Shown: positions 10,351 to 22,041, counted from the first letter of the stretch. The stretch: DNA of 64,000 nt from Hymenochaete sp. R1 (GCA_019400425.1 JAFREE010000101.1:1-64000); one strand, 5' to 3'. Translations and numbers: made by a program. Notes: generated by a model not told the origin, from the sequence alone.

Positions 10351-11759
10351 ATGACCAACATTCTCAACGACGCTAGCCCTCCAAGTCCAAAAAATAAAGC
10401 GTCAGAAATGATGAAGGATGATCTTTACTACCTTTCGCCTCTTGTGACCTTCCAGGTATGACTCTCCGTTGGCTTTTCATTGTTCCTTGCTAACATAGAT
10501 TTTACAGGTCGAAAACAAACTATTTCACGTCAATAGGGAATGGTTTGAACAATCGAGCACGTTCGCGGAGGTGTTTCTCTCTGACGATCTGAGCCGAGTG
10601 AAGAACGACGACTGTGAATCAAGCGATACCGACATCGTCAGTTCCGATGACTTCACCGCATGTGAATTAACCTTGAATTCGAACGGGAAACAGGAGTCCA
10701 CAATCTGTCACTTGCCGTGTATAGCCATATCCGAGTTCCGGGCGTTTCTCGAAATGTTGCTCCCCCAGTAAGCATACGTACTTTGTCGAATTCCTGAACT
10801 CACGCTGAACATTCATATTCAGCCCATACCTCGAACAAAATCTGCCTAAGGAAATACCTCTCGAGCACGCCCTGAAACTCTCGAGCTCATGGGACTTTCC
10901 AAGTATCAGGGAAAAGTGTATTTCGCATCTCGACAACCTTGATCTTGGCCCCGCCCGAAAGATCCAACTCGCGCACCAGTATAATATCCCGCATTGGCTC
11001 GCCCCTGAGATTCGCCGCCTTGCTCTCCGTGATGAACATCTCACCATCAAGGAGGTTGAGCAGATTGGTTGCGACACGATGGCCCAAATCTCGTACTACC
11101 GCGATCTTCGTTATTCGAACCTGAGGGATGCCACGATGGAGTCGCATGAAGGTGCACTTACAGAGGCACTACTGAAGACTGAAGCGACTATATGCCGTGA
11201 TATTGCCGAGCGCTTGGGCAATGAAACTGCGTTCGATGACGAAGTTGTGGTCCTGTCGCAATTGAAGGACGAGGCGGCTGAGCTTACTTTGCGTCTTCAT
11301 GCGATCGAAAGTCAGCAGAAAAAACACGAGGAGCGTTTCGCGATCCTAGCTGAGGCAACGAAACAACGTAAAGCTGAAGAGGATGCGGCGCGTCTAGCAA
11401 GGGAAGAAGATGAAGCAAGGCGTCGGGTTGACGAAGAGCTTCTTAGGCAAGCCAACGAAAAAGAGGCCCGGAAGCTAGCTGATAAAGAAGCTGTCGCGGA
11501 TCTGGAGCGAAAGAAGGCTGATTTAGCAGCAAGAGAGGCCGAATTGGAGGCCGAGAGACAACGTCTTGCAGACGAAGAATACGCGTATGCACGAATGGAA
11601 CACCAAGATGCCGAGGTATTAAGAAACACTGAGGAAGAGGCTAAATGGCAGCAAATTGGTGGTGAGGAAGAAATACGTTTGCCTATCATAATCGAAGAAG
11701 GTGCTGAGGCTGGGGCGATACGCTGTGGCGATGGCGACCATCCTGGAGACCGAGACTGA
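10351..11759 (+). CDS. BTB-domain protein with long coiled coil, array copy 3
   Basis: Exons 10351-10455, 10508-10767 and 10823-11759 give 433 aa with the same intron phases as the other copies. BTB part: DDLYYLSPLVTF, VENKLFHVNREWFEQSSTF, EFRAFLEMLLP. The family half has ALKLSSSWDFPSIREKC, LAHQYNIPHWLAPEI and QISYYRDLRY. Residues about 266-397 are a long heptad-rich, Glu/Arg/Ala/Lys-rich stretch (for example RRRVDEELLRQANEKEARKL), a strong coiled coil absent at this length from copies 1, 2 and 4. A short acidic tail follows. The coiled coil suggests stable oligomers or a filament partner (inference). The Ser-rich ORF on the opposite strand is its shadow. Confidence 0.88.
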
Positions 11760-12482
11760 AACCCCATCCCGAAGGCTGAGGAAAATGCGAAATCGGAAGA
11801 ACATTATCGTTACAGCACAATATTGGTGGTATTTTTGTCAGGTGGAAACTCAGGCAAGGGGCGAGCTCAAAGACATTATCTGCACTGACCAGCATTGATG
11901 CAGGGTTTGTATTTTTGAAAGCCGAGCTTGGGTGCGCCAAGAACGAGGTTATTTAACACTCTTGTTCCTCTGAATTGCGATTCTTCATCGACACGGCGTC
12001 CTGTTTTTCACTGCTTTGTTCTTGTAATGAAGATATGATTTATAGACCGCCGCTCTCACTGGGACTTCATTTTGTGAGCTCAGAAATTGACATATCCGAG
12101 CGAACGTCTTCAGAGAATCGCTTTCTACAATTCGAGCTTGTTACTAAGAGTAAGCATGAGCCGAGGGGAAGACATGGCGAACCATGCTTATGCGGATCGG
12201 TGGATAACAAGTTTGCCTCCCTTACACTACAATATATTCGCCTTCCACATGCATTTTCGTCGATGTTTCTCTGACAAAGAAAGGGTCTTGGTCATGTTTA
12301 ATCTCCCTAAATGAATTGCTTGTTGGGCGCTGTTCGACTGCAAGATTTCCTAAGAACGCCTTACTTAGTATTATACTATTATCAGCCCTTCTCCCTTTTG
12401 CATTATCAAGAATAGTACTGTACAGCCTGGTCGTCTACCGAGAGAATTAACCAAAAGAGTGCACATGGCGCTCGCACGTACC
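11760..12482. other. Intergenic, BTB copies 3 to 4
   Basis: Two ORFs under 100 codons overlap at 11975-12314, with no recognisable content. Nothing else noted. Confidence 0.4.
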
Positions 12483-12540
12483 TAGACGCCCATGCCTTTA
12501 GGTCGCGATGAAGTCCGCTGGTCGCAGCCTATATAGTCTG
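12483..12540 (+). promoter_or_regulatory. Weaker version of the shared BTB upstream block, with TATA, copy 4
   Basis: TAGACGCCCATGCCTTTAGG and the following TCG align with the block upstream of copies 1 and 2. CTATATAG at 12529-12536 is a TATA candidate about 50 nt before the start codon. Confidence 0.4.
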
Positions 12541-12582
12541 AAATGAAAGTGTACACCCTCGAAAAGTCCTTCTCAAACCAAC

Positions 12583-13815
12583 ATGTCCACTATGAGGCCT
12601 TGGTACACACTTTTCTCATCTCATCAGGATAGAATAAATCCTTCCGTCGGTGAAGCATTTCCGTGCCCTCAGCCACCACCGTATGCTCAATCAGACTTCG
12701 CAGATGCGAGGCTCAAGTCCGACTATGGGGAAGCTTCCAAGGAACATGCCATGTACAAGGACGAAGAGTACTTCTTGTCATTGCCAGTGACGTTCAAGGT
12801 ACGTGATTATCTCCAACATTTGCCAGTACGACTTGGTCAACTACTGATTCGTCGGGCGCTTAAGGTCGAGGACACGCTGTTCCGTGACCCTCGAGAATGG
12901 GGCGAGCAGTCGAACAAGTTCGCGCAGCTTTACCTTCGCGGTAATCCAAATAAACGTAGTCCGGATAAACTCAAGAGCGACTCCGTCGAATTTGCGTCTT
13001 CGGCCGTCGAGACGCTCGTAGGCGTTGAACTTGAAATTCAGGAAAGAATAAAACTTTACGGTGTGACCGCGCATGAACTCCAAGCATTCCTGAAGATTTT
13101 GTACCCTTTGTCAGTTCTTCCGAGTCCATTTACGTAAAATCGTAGAGCAGATGCGCTGACACCCATTGACAGACCACTAATGTCCAGCGAGCCTGATCAA
13201 CAGATCTTGGAGAAGGCTTTAAAGCTGTCGACAACATGGGAGTTTCACGACTGCAAGCAGCGATGCATTTCATGCCTTGATGCTCCTCAAATCAGCGCTG
13301 TGCGAAAAATCCACCTCGGGCAGCTCTATGATGTGCCGGGATGGGTTTACCCAGGGATCATGGAACTGGCCATACGAGAGGAAAGCCTGTCCGACGAAGA
13401 AGCCGAGCAAGTCGGGTTCAAGACGATGGTGAAAATCGCGCATTTCCGAGACCTGCGATACAAGCATCTCACAGAGTCTGTCAATGAACTAACGGATTCG
13501 AAGACCGAGCTTGTTCGAGAGGCCGTAGTACGGACTAGAGCAGCATGCTGTGTCGACAGCCTCGAGATCCTTGCTAGGCAACGGGAGACCGCAAATACGG
13601 AGAACGACATCGTCTCTTTACTGACAGATATCCGTGCTGCGGATCTCGAAATTTTGGAATCTATCGCTAAAAAGAGGAGAGAAGCGAAGGAGGCCTCGCC
13701 CGCGACAACGGAAAAGTGGGACATAGATGCTATAACAGACCGAATCTGTGACTTGATAAAGAGCCACAATTCTGGCAATGACAATGCAAAGGTGGAGTTG
13801 CTCACTTGCGAATAA
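12583..13815 (+). CDS. BTB-domain protein, array copy 4
   Basis: Exons 12583-12798, 12865-13109 and 13173-13815 give 367 aa. It has a longer N-terminal lead (72 residues before intron 1, Pro/Ser-rich) than copies 1-3. BTB part: YKDEEYFLSLPVTF, VEDTLFRDPREWGEQSNKF, LQAFLKILYPL. The family half has ALKLSTTWEFHDCKQRC, LGQLYDVPGWVYPGI and KIAHFRDLRY. Intron 1 (12799-12864) is 66 nt and lacks an in-frame stop, so retention would add 22 residues inside the BTB fold. The C-terminus is short, with only a brief charged helix. The Met at residue 4 is an alternative start. Confidence 0.85.
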
Positions 13816-14560
13816 CCTCGCGACGCGTCTATTGACCAGAAGCAAACACGATATCATCACGACGAACATCTACCTGGTCATCCTCCGCCATCCATCACAA
13901 ACCTCAAAGTCGATACCATTGGCGACAGGGAAAGGGAAAAGATTTACGGAACGTAAGCTGGTGTCTCGAAGAGGATTTTCGAAGACATCAGGACACTCAG
14001 AAATCAAGTTTGACTGCATGCCGGGATTTGGTGAGGATGGTGGATGAAAAGATAATTAATGGTGGATGAGTCTGTGCGGTGGATTTTCTTGGAAGGAGGT
14101 TCTCACGCTCACGACTTTACGTAACTTTGCCTACCTCTGCTCTGCTCGCCGCTTCCTCTCCCACCATAGCTCGTTGAATCGCTCTCGTTTGGGATGTACT
14201 ACTATCCATTGCCATTCTTCACCTGTTCACTATTCGATACTCGATGTGAATGCAAATGCTCTCACACATTCACTTGCCCCTCGGTGTCGGCTTATATCCG
14301 CCTCAATCCATTCCAGAACTCAGAATAGACTCGTAGCTGTGATTGCTGTGCATCTCTTTAAAAGTGTCGGTATAGGGGCGTTAAGTGCACCGGTGCTCCT
14401 CCTGAGACCACAATGAACACCCCAATAACGCAAGTAATTCTTAAAGCGGTGTTAGCGTCTATTCACACTGACATACGGGGACTGGATAAAGGTATGAAGA
14501 AGGACGCGGTAAACTGCATCCTCTTTCTCTCGACCCTGACCTCTGACGGCAATGCATACC
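13816..14560. other. Intergenic, BTB copies 4 to 5
   Basis: No gene recognised. An ORF starting at 14413 reads into exon 1 of copy 5 in another frame and does not give the BTB sequence, so it was not used. GGGGCGTTAAGTGCACCGG at about 14376-14394 is the only compact GC-rich block near the start. Confidence 0.35.
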
Positions 14561-16177
14561 ATGACATCCCCTTCTCCTTCGTCCAATACAATGAGTGGCT
14601 CTCTGGATGGCGAAGTAATGGTCCAACAACTCAAAATTATCACTTCTTCACTTGGGCTTGTTACACTACAGGTAAGTCATTTCGATACATTTGATTTATC
14701 TGATATTCATTTCACTCATCGCTCGTTACGAAGACCGAAGGGTCTATCTTCCACCTCCCAGTGGAGCCGTTTTTGCAGTCAAAATTGTTCCTCAGAATGC
14801 ACGCCTTTTTCCACGGACCTTCTGTTTACATCTCGTCTATCGATTGTCTTCAGTACGCGCACAACCTCCAAAGCTGCGCATGTTGCAAGACTGCGAACGT
14901 TTGGGGGCTCGCGTCTGATGATTCAGCCCCTATACTGAAATTGGATCACTCGGGACTCGAACGGGTCTCTGTTTCTGAGTTTACATCATTCCTCAAGTTT
15001 CTGTTCCCTGCGTAAGCTTGAGTTGATCCATTCAACAGAGGAATGTTTTTTAACACCTGTTTTACTCAGTCCTCTTGGGACGCAAGGTCGTGACATCGGA
15101 GATGCGGACTCTATACCTGCGCTAAAGCTTGCGGGAGCATGGGACTTTCCGGCTGTCATGAAAGCATGCAAAGAGCGCCTGGAGTCTGAGGCTATGCATT
15201 CTACTAGTACGGGAGCGCCCGTACGACCCCTTACACAGCGATCGGAAAGCCTACATCGGAGTCCGGGTGACTTCCTTGACACAATCTTTCGCGTTCAAAG
15301 CCTCACTGCTGATGAAATCAGGCAGCTCGGACCAGAGAAGACAGCAGAAATCATCTCATACAGGGACTTGCGCTACGAGAACTTGCACGTAGCCACATCC
15401 GAATCTACAACTTATGCATCTCTACGCCTCGATTCCATAGAACTAGACACGCGCATTGGCATCTCCACACAGATCAGTCAGGACTTACTGTGCGGCGGAG
15501 GAATTTTGGGGAACCATTGGCTTAATTCAGACGAAACCAAAGATGCGCTTTTGATTGAACTGGAGCGTCGCATCATGGCAGACGAAGAAGCTCGACACAA
15601 AGTCGAGGCAGCGAAAACAAGAGTAGACGAACATATTTCTGCAAAGGAAGAAAGAGTGTCTCAAGCGGAGGACAATTTGGTCGATACTGAGCAGAAATTG
15701 ATGATTGCTGGGTCACATCTCGCTCGAGCCACGCTCGATCGCGCGGTAAGCAGGAAAGCTCTTAAAGAGGTCGCACAGCATGTTCTCGAGGCCGATGGTG
15801 CGCGTGAGGATGCACAGATGGAATACGACATTGCGCAAGCTCGCTTAGAGCATGCGTTAAACATGCGGGATACTACTTCTGTTCCTATCGTTCCTCGATC
15901 CGCGACGAAGTCCGATCTCCAGGTAGCTGATGCGCCAGTGCGTGCAATAGCTGGAAAGCCCGTGCACAAAGTGGCTGGAAAACTGACAGATAAAGTACCT
16001 GTTTGCATCATGAGTATGTATCATCAGGCGGAGGATTTTATCGCCGAGGCAGGCATCGAAGAGTTTTTCGATCGGCTGTCTTTCCTTCAAGTGTTCTGCC
16101 TGCTTATCATCCTCACTTGGATCTTTGTTGTCCCATTGAATATGCGTGTGACGTTCGGTTCCCTTCCGACTGCTTGA
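14561..16177 (+). CDS. BTB-like protein with coiled coil and C-terminal membrane anchor, array copy 5
   Basis: Exons 14561-14671, 14734-15011 and 15070-16177 give 498 aa. Two introns at the same positions and phases as in the other copies define the frame. The BTB part is the most diverged: LGLVTLQ, then EGSIFHLPVEPFLQSKLF, EFTSFLKFLFPA. The family half keeps ALKLAGAWDFPAVMKAC and EIISYRDLRYENL but has lost the usual LGQLY...W motif. Residues about 290-400 form a coiled coil (KEERVSQAEDNLVDTEQKL). A single hydrophobic helix near 468-487 (LQVFCLLIILTWIFVVPL) leaves an 11-residue tail, as in a tail-anchored protein with the BTB domain in the cytosol. The start codon is uncertain; ATG at 14552 is also in frame. 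Confidence 0.78.
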
Positions 16178-16445
16178 AAGGTCTGGTCTGGTACATATAC
16201 TCCCTTTCGATATATTACAATCGCTTGCTTGCTTATCTTCCAGATACAATTCGATTAAAGAGCTCGTTGTATCAGCTGCATCTCACATATCACCATGTAC
16301 ATTCGAATCTATGGGTATCAAAATAGAAGTAAAAATAAATCCATACAGCATCAAACCGGTGCACGCATCGACCAGCAACGTTTTTAGTAACATGCCCCCC
16401 CCTTTCAGCGTCTTCGTCACAGCCCCTCTATCACTACTCTGGTGC

Positions 16446-17685
16446 TTAGCCTTGGAGCGCTTTGAGCTGTGCCGAAAGCGTCGTGCTAGCAGCAGGGCAC
16501 CCCTTACCTTCTCCGTCGAGATTTTGCAGGGCGACGAGCGATGACTGGATACGAGTAATTTGGGAAGAGGTTGAGTCATCCGTTGGGAAGCTCACAGCAA
16601 CGCTAGGGTTGTTAACTGCGTGGCCGGCGGCGACGTCATCTGAAAGGGCCTATTGAAACGAAATAAAATGAGAACAGAATGAAATCAAACATACATAAAC
16701 CACATGCTTCATACCTTAATGAAATCTGCGCGAGCTGGAGGGCACGAGCAAGGAACCTTGATCGGTTGACCATCAGCTCCATTCACCGCACCGTCGCAAT
16801 CACCTGTCCCGGTCGGGTTCTTTCCGGCAGTAGCACCCAAATCTGGTGCGAGTTGGTCAATCTGGTCGAGCGACAAACTACCTCCAGAAGTTGAAGAAGG
16901 CGTTGGATTGGCGGTGTCAGTCGAAGAAGCAGCGGCGGACGGGATAGCAGTAGAGACTGCTCCCGTACCGGCGTCTGTTGCAGGTGCCGGATCACTGGAT
17001 GCAGAAGAGATCGCGCCTCCGTCAGCAGAGCCGCCCGACAGGATGGCATTCAATTGGGCGGTCCAGGTGGTGGAAGCCTGAGGGCATCCTTTGCCTTCTC
17101 CGTTCAGGTTCTGGAGAGAAACGGAAGCTGCATTGAAACGCGCTTGGATGGAGGCAGTAGAGTTGTCCGTAGGGAAGGAAATTGGTACGGATGGGTTGTT
17201 CACAACTTTTCCGGCGTTGAGATTCCCGATAAGGCTCTAAAATGAATCAATTAGTTTTTCCGTCCCTCTTTAGAAAAGTGAGTAGCAAAATTGGTTCGGA
17301 ACTGCCCATTTCGTACTCATCGGGAGTAAAATTGAACCCCCAGAAAACAATTTCCTTCCGAATTTGCACCAGTGGGTCACAGCAGCGCCGTCCCGAAATG
17401 CACGTCAGAATAAACTCTCACCTGGATGAAAGCAGTCCTGTCTGGTGGGCACGCACAAGGCACTTTCACTGGCTGCCCGTCTGCCCCGTTAACAGCACCG
17501 TCACAATCACCGGTCCCCGTAGGATTAACATTCGCGTCGTGTCCAAATTGAGGGGTCAATGCATCGATCTGGTCGAACGAGAGCCCGTCAAAGCCGCCAT
17601 TTTGACGACGAGACAGCTGTCGGAGAGGCGCGGCTGCGACGGAAGCGACGACAGAGCCGATACAGATCAAGTCAGCGAACTTCAT
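16446..17685 (-). CDS. Secreted protein with two tandem copies of a conserved fungal domain
   Basis: Exons 17685-17422, 17236-16715 and 16649-16446 give 329 aa. A signal peptide (MKFADLICIGSVVASVAAA) is followed by PLRQLSRRQ, a possible Kex2-type site. Two domain copies follow. Each has DQID, NPTGTGDCDGAVNGADGQP, KVPC(A/S)CPP and FI(Q/K), then VNNPSV, SFPTD, LQNL(N/D)GEGKGCP and STT..AQL. A Ser/Ala/Thr linker (about 155-205) separates them. Each copy is split by a phase-0 intron right after FIQ/FIK, so the duplication carried the intron with it. From memory, single-domain relatives are common as uncharacterised secreted fungal proteins. Conserved Cys in CxC and KGCP suggest disulfides. Convergent with BTB copy 5. 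Function unknown. Confidence 0.88.
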
Positions 17686-18941
17686 GGTGTGCGATCAAGT
17701 TTTTTTTTCTTCCGAAGAGGCGTAAAAAGAACGAGTGTGTTGCGTTGTGCTTGAAGGAAGGCAAAGCTGGGATCTGAACTTGCAGATTACGAGAACGAAG
17801 GTGGAAGTACGCTCAGCGCACGATATGCACAGCACTTGAAGGTGAAGGAAGAAAAAACGAAAGACGCCCAAAGAAAGGAAGAAGGAAAGTAGAGGTGATA
17901 GTGGGAAGAAAAGAAAGATGCGAGAGGCCATGGGAGGTCATATATTACTGGGCACGCGTACCCGCCACCGACGCGTTTCCGTGTGTGAAAGTTACAACAA
18001 AGGACAAGCTTGATCATCTCTCGTCGTCAAGGAACCCGAAGCCACATCATCATCTTCACCACGATCCAGCCTGACATCTCCAGTTTCCGTGAGACTTCTA
18101 GCGGTTTTGGTGCGAACTCTAGCTATTTGCACATACGAATTCCCAGCACTTACCTGTTCATCTCTTCGAGGAAAGTTGTGCAGTTGGCTTGAAACTCGTC
18201 TCGAGAATGGCCCGGGAAATGAGCAGAGCAACCGCCAATATTCGTGTTAATTTGTATCCTACATCCAAGCTTTTATGCCATGTGCGTTCCTCGTTGGCCA
18301 TCAGTTATGTCTTAGCCGTATGGTTGAGATATGAGCGAATGACATGTCAATCGGCAATTGACAAGCCTCTCCGGGAACAGGAAGGAACGGTAGCGAGGTA
18401 CCTTCCTATCATTTTCTCAACTTGACGAATGAATCTCTGTTACCCCTGTCAACCTGAACTGGGTGCACTATCCTATGATTGATGTTGGACAAGAAAATAA
18501 TGATGGTGATCAAGGCATGAGAAACCTTCTACTGTAACTAGATCAACAATCGCTGGAAAGTAACGTAGAAATAAGTCGTTCCTCTGGTCGTTAGTCGATT
18601 AACGCATCTACATGGGGAATAAAATTAAAGTTTTAACAGTGAATTTGTCTAGAAAGAATCGCATCGTAAAGAAGCAGCGCGAGCGTCAGGACTCTCATTC
18701 CACACCACACCAGTACTATTTCATCGTAAGACTATCCATTCAAACCTTAACGAGCACGCTAGCAGCAGGGCAACTTGAAGCCAGACCCGATATATTTACA
18801 TTAGACAATCGCCAGATACCAAATTAAAGCGTGCTAAAAAGCAAAACGATTAGATCAAGCATCATGATGCACGGTAATAAAAGTCCATTACCTTAGCAGA
18901 TTACGCACGAGACGGAGCGCAAGCACCTAAACCAGCTACAT
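17686..18941. other. Intergenic between the two secreted-protein paralogues
   Basis: No gene recognised. A minus-strand TATA-like TAATATA lies at 17947-17941, about 255 nt upstream of the start of the duplicated-domain gene. Small ORFs on the two strands (for example 18612-18827) have no family features. Confidence 0.4.
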
Positions 18942-19426
18942 CTAAGAGTCGCCTGTCCTAGTATCCAATTCTGACTCGGTGCCGCTGGGGATGGCACTGG
19001 AAGTGGTCAACGCAAGGAGAGTCGAAGGCGAAACATCAAAACCTTTGGACAAGGTATCGATCGAGAAGATGGTGTTCAATTTGGTAGTTGTAGAAGCCCC
19101 CAAACTTTGCTTATGCTTACCTCCTCCATCCGTATCTTGAAGAGAGGACGCAGCACCCTGTATAACATGATCAGTTTTCTCATCTTCTTAATAGAGTCAG
19201 GATACAATAGATCATCTTGTATAGCGTGCATCGCGCTCCGAGTCAGTTTACGTCTTGTAAAATAAAGACTCACCCAAGTGAATATGGGCGCGGATGATAC
19301 TCCGTCGACACCGGCCACAGCCCAATCGGCAACGGTAACCCATCTGTTGTGATGTTCGCCTCTATGAGGGGCGGCGACGACGAAAACGACCACTAAGCTG
19401 AAGCAGATCATGTCGATGAACTTCAT
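18942..19426 (-). CDS. Diverged paralogue of the secreted protein, core motif lost
   Basis: Exons 19426-19274 and 19157-18942 give 122 aa in one frame. The signal peptide MKFIDMICFSLVVVFVVAA parallels that of the upstream paralogue, and the 5' flanks also match over tens of bases (CATGGTGTGC and a CGAAGAG-like stretch). Exon 2 keeps the end of the domain in altered form (SSLQDTDGGGKHKQ, ASTTTKLNTI, against LQNLNGEGKGCP and ASTTWTAQLNAI). The segment with NPTGTGDCDGAVNG, the CxC pair and VNNPSV is gone. It may be a fast-evolving secreted peptide or a decaying duplicate; the intact splice frame favours possible expression. Confidence 0.5.
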
Positions 19427-20086
19427 GGTGTGCAGTCACAACCTGGATCTGGTATGCGTGTATTTCTGTCGAAAGAGTGACAAAAGTGGATTGTGTCGTA
19501 TTTGGAATACAAGTGAGATGGGTCGAGTGTTCGCCTTTTTCGCGAGAAAGGGAGGGGGAGGAGGGCTCGACGACTTTCAAAGAGGTTGGAATAAACACCA
19601 CTAGCTAGTTATAGCTGGAACTAGTAACACAGCAGGGATATCACGGTGTTCCCGCGTTCGAAGGACGAGGTACACAAGGCTTGCTTATATCTTGACTTCA
19701 TAATGGGAGTTCATTGCGTGGTAATGCAACGGATAGTGGCGATACAAGAATGAAGAGGGTGCCAGATTTCGACCGCCGTTTGTGCCGGGTGATACGGAGA
19801 CGGAAATGAAGATACGCGGCGGCGCTGATAGTGGTCAAGGTGCGTACAAGGAGCTGCGACAGCCCGGATGCCATCTGAAGGTGTCGCTCTCAACGGAATC
19901 AGCGTAATTCTGCAAAATATACCATTAAATCAGAATCAGATCGGAATTTGGTGGAGATTGAGATTGATGTGAGTGTGAACATAGAATGCAACTGTCCGTG
20001 AACAAACTGCGGGAGGTTGTCATTGCACCAATTGAGCTAGAAAAAGTGATGAAAGAAGTATAATACACGCATCTATGCAAACTTCT
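19427..20086. other. Intergenic, secreted paralogue to lipase
   Basis: No gene seen. A 60-codon minus-strand ORF (19893-19711) lacks any recognisable feature. Confidence 0.4.
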
Positions 20087-22041
20087 TTACAAGCCATCCT
20101 CGTAGAGTTTACGAGTCAGAGCGACGTAGAACCGTTCCAGGTCAAATTTGCTATCTTTCTCCTCTCCCTCCCTGGCCTTTTTGTCGTCCACGCGTTTGAC
20201 CTCCTTCGCTGCAATCCTCTCTGCACTAGAACCTGTACTTGAAGAAGATTGTACGGAAGGATCCTGATCTGAATGCCAGTCTACGACAGTAGACGCCTTC
20301 TCTGTAGAGCTTCCTAGGATAGTAACCTCCTGCTTTGTCGCGTTACTTTTAGCCACATCATCGTTCCTTTCCCTCTCTTCCCTCTGCTCTTCTTCCTTCC
20401 GCCACGCCCCCACCAGCCTTCCCAGATCCTTCCATTCGAATTTCACGTTGACTGCAGATAGTGGGTCTGCTAGACTCCCCCGCAGGCGGCTCAGATCGAT
20501 ATTCCAATCCACGTCTTTATTCACGCCACTCGACCCTCTCGCGTCCCAATGGTCGCACCCCTCCAACGTCCCCAGGAATTCACCCCACTTCGCACTTCGC
20601 ACGCTCACCAGCCCATCGTTCCCCCACTGTTCGCCATCCGGGTCCGTATGTTGTTCCCGCTCGCGCGCTTCGACGCCATCCACGACTGTCTTGGGCAACC
20701 AGAGCGGATGCCAGATGCTCATATGCGCGGTGCGTGCTGCGACGCTGAAGTAGCGCACGTTGGGGTCGTTTGGGGTAGATGGGTTGAAGACGTTCTCGAG
20801 GTAGTGAGTTGTGAGATTGGCGTACGCTGGAGAATCGAAGGCGGAGAGGAGGGTGGTCATAAGAGAGGAGGGGAGGCTGGCGAGGGTTGATGAGAGCGGC
20901 GTGTTCTTGGGAACATCTGGGTCCGAGACGTTCTTGCCGGCCTCTTTAGCTGCTTGCTGGAGTTTTCCTATCCCGATGTTTTCCTGTCCGAATTTCCGTC
21001 AATAGACTGCTAGAATCCCATACAGATAAAAAAAAATAGGTAAACCTTGCACCAATCCATGAACGGGCTCCCTCGGTGAGGCGTGCACAGAGTCGTCAGA
21101 GACGCCGGTGCATAATCCTTTGGTCTCAAATGCGTGATGAGGTGTCTGCAGTCCAGTCCACCCATAGAGTGCGCCACGAAATTGACAGCCTGCCCGCGTG
21201 CCTTCCCTTTGAGAATCTCATCCATAGTCTCCGCTCGCGACTCAATTGACCCTGTTCTGAAACTGCGTTACAGAAATGTCGTCGAACGCAGAGAAAAGAG
21301 GACGCCAACGTACCCTGGTACAGCTGGGATGATGACGTCCGCGCCGATCTTCTTCTTGAGGATAGTCAAAGCATTAAACCAGTAATGAATTTGGAACATA
21401 GGCCAATTTGATGGGCCTAACACGTCATAGCCATAGAGTCCTAGACAAGAGACTCAGAATATGGGTAGGTTAGGTAAGGGGTTGAGAGTAACACACCGTG
21501 GCAAAGGACGATAGGATTGCGCGGTTTGCGAATAGGATCAAACAACACTGGATTTTGCATGAGCTGCTGAATCGTGGATGGAGGTTCCTTTGGCTTCGGC
21601 GTGGGCGATGGTGTTCGTTTATTAGGCGGAGAAGTAGCATAAGCCAACGATGGCCGGAGTCGAGTCTCCTTTTCATGCGCCCCGTCGCTCGCGTTTGCTG
21701 GGTCAAGCTCTGAAGGTAACGGTTCTGACGACTCCCCAGATGTGGGACTTGGTGTTGTAGATAATCCCCTCCTGTGCACTGCCGTGACGGCCTGTCCTGT
21801 TTTCTTTTTGTCAAATTCGCGCAGTCGACTCAGCCAGGATTCAAGTAGCTCACATACCAGTATTCCTCTCTACCCTCCCTCGCTTTGCATCTCTCTCCAG
21901 CTCCGCTTTCTGCGCCACGAATAAATATTGATTCGAGATCGTAAGAGTCGAGACGACGTTGAAGAGCCTCCTTAAGAATAAGCCAACGGGGACGTGGAAC
22001 GTCAAGCCCGTCATACCCATTCCTAATCCGAGTCCTAACAT
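20087..22041 (-). CDS. TGL2: TGL2-like lipase (alpha/beta hydrolase)
   Basis: Exons 22041-21858, 21796-21497, 21440-21314, 21256-21046 and 20983-20087 give 572 aa. The N-terminus is hydrophobic and basic (LTFHVPVGLFLRRLFNVV), compatible with a membrane or mitochondrial signal. The fold starts at PIVLCHGLYGYD (oxyanion region) and has the nucleophile elbow VAHSMGG with Ser234. Probable triad partners are Asp397 in NDGLVSV and His419 in GCDHWD. Yeast Tgl2 is a mitochondrial acylglycerol lipase with the same HSMGG-type elbow. The C-terminus after about residue 440 is a low-complexity charged and Ser-rich extension longer than in yeast, ending FDLERFYVALTRKLYEDGL. Substrate is inferred from the family. 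Confidence 0.85.

Noticed and set aside
11312..11767. 151-codon Ser/Ala-rich minus-strand ORF
   Set aside because: It is the antisense shadow of the Glu/Arg-rich coiled coil of BTB copy 3.
14413..14694. 93-codon ORF as the start of BTB copy 5
   Set aside because: Its frame does not give the conserved VTLQ end of exon 1; the frame starting at 14561 does, and it agrees with the intron phases.
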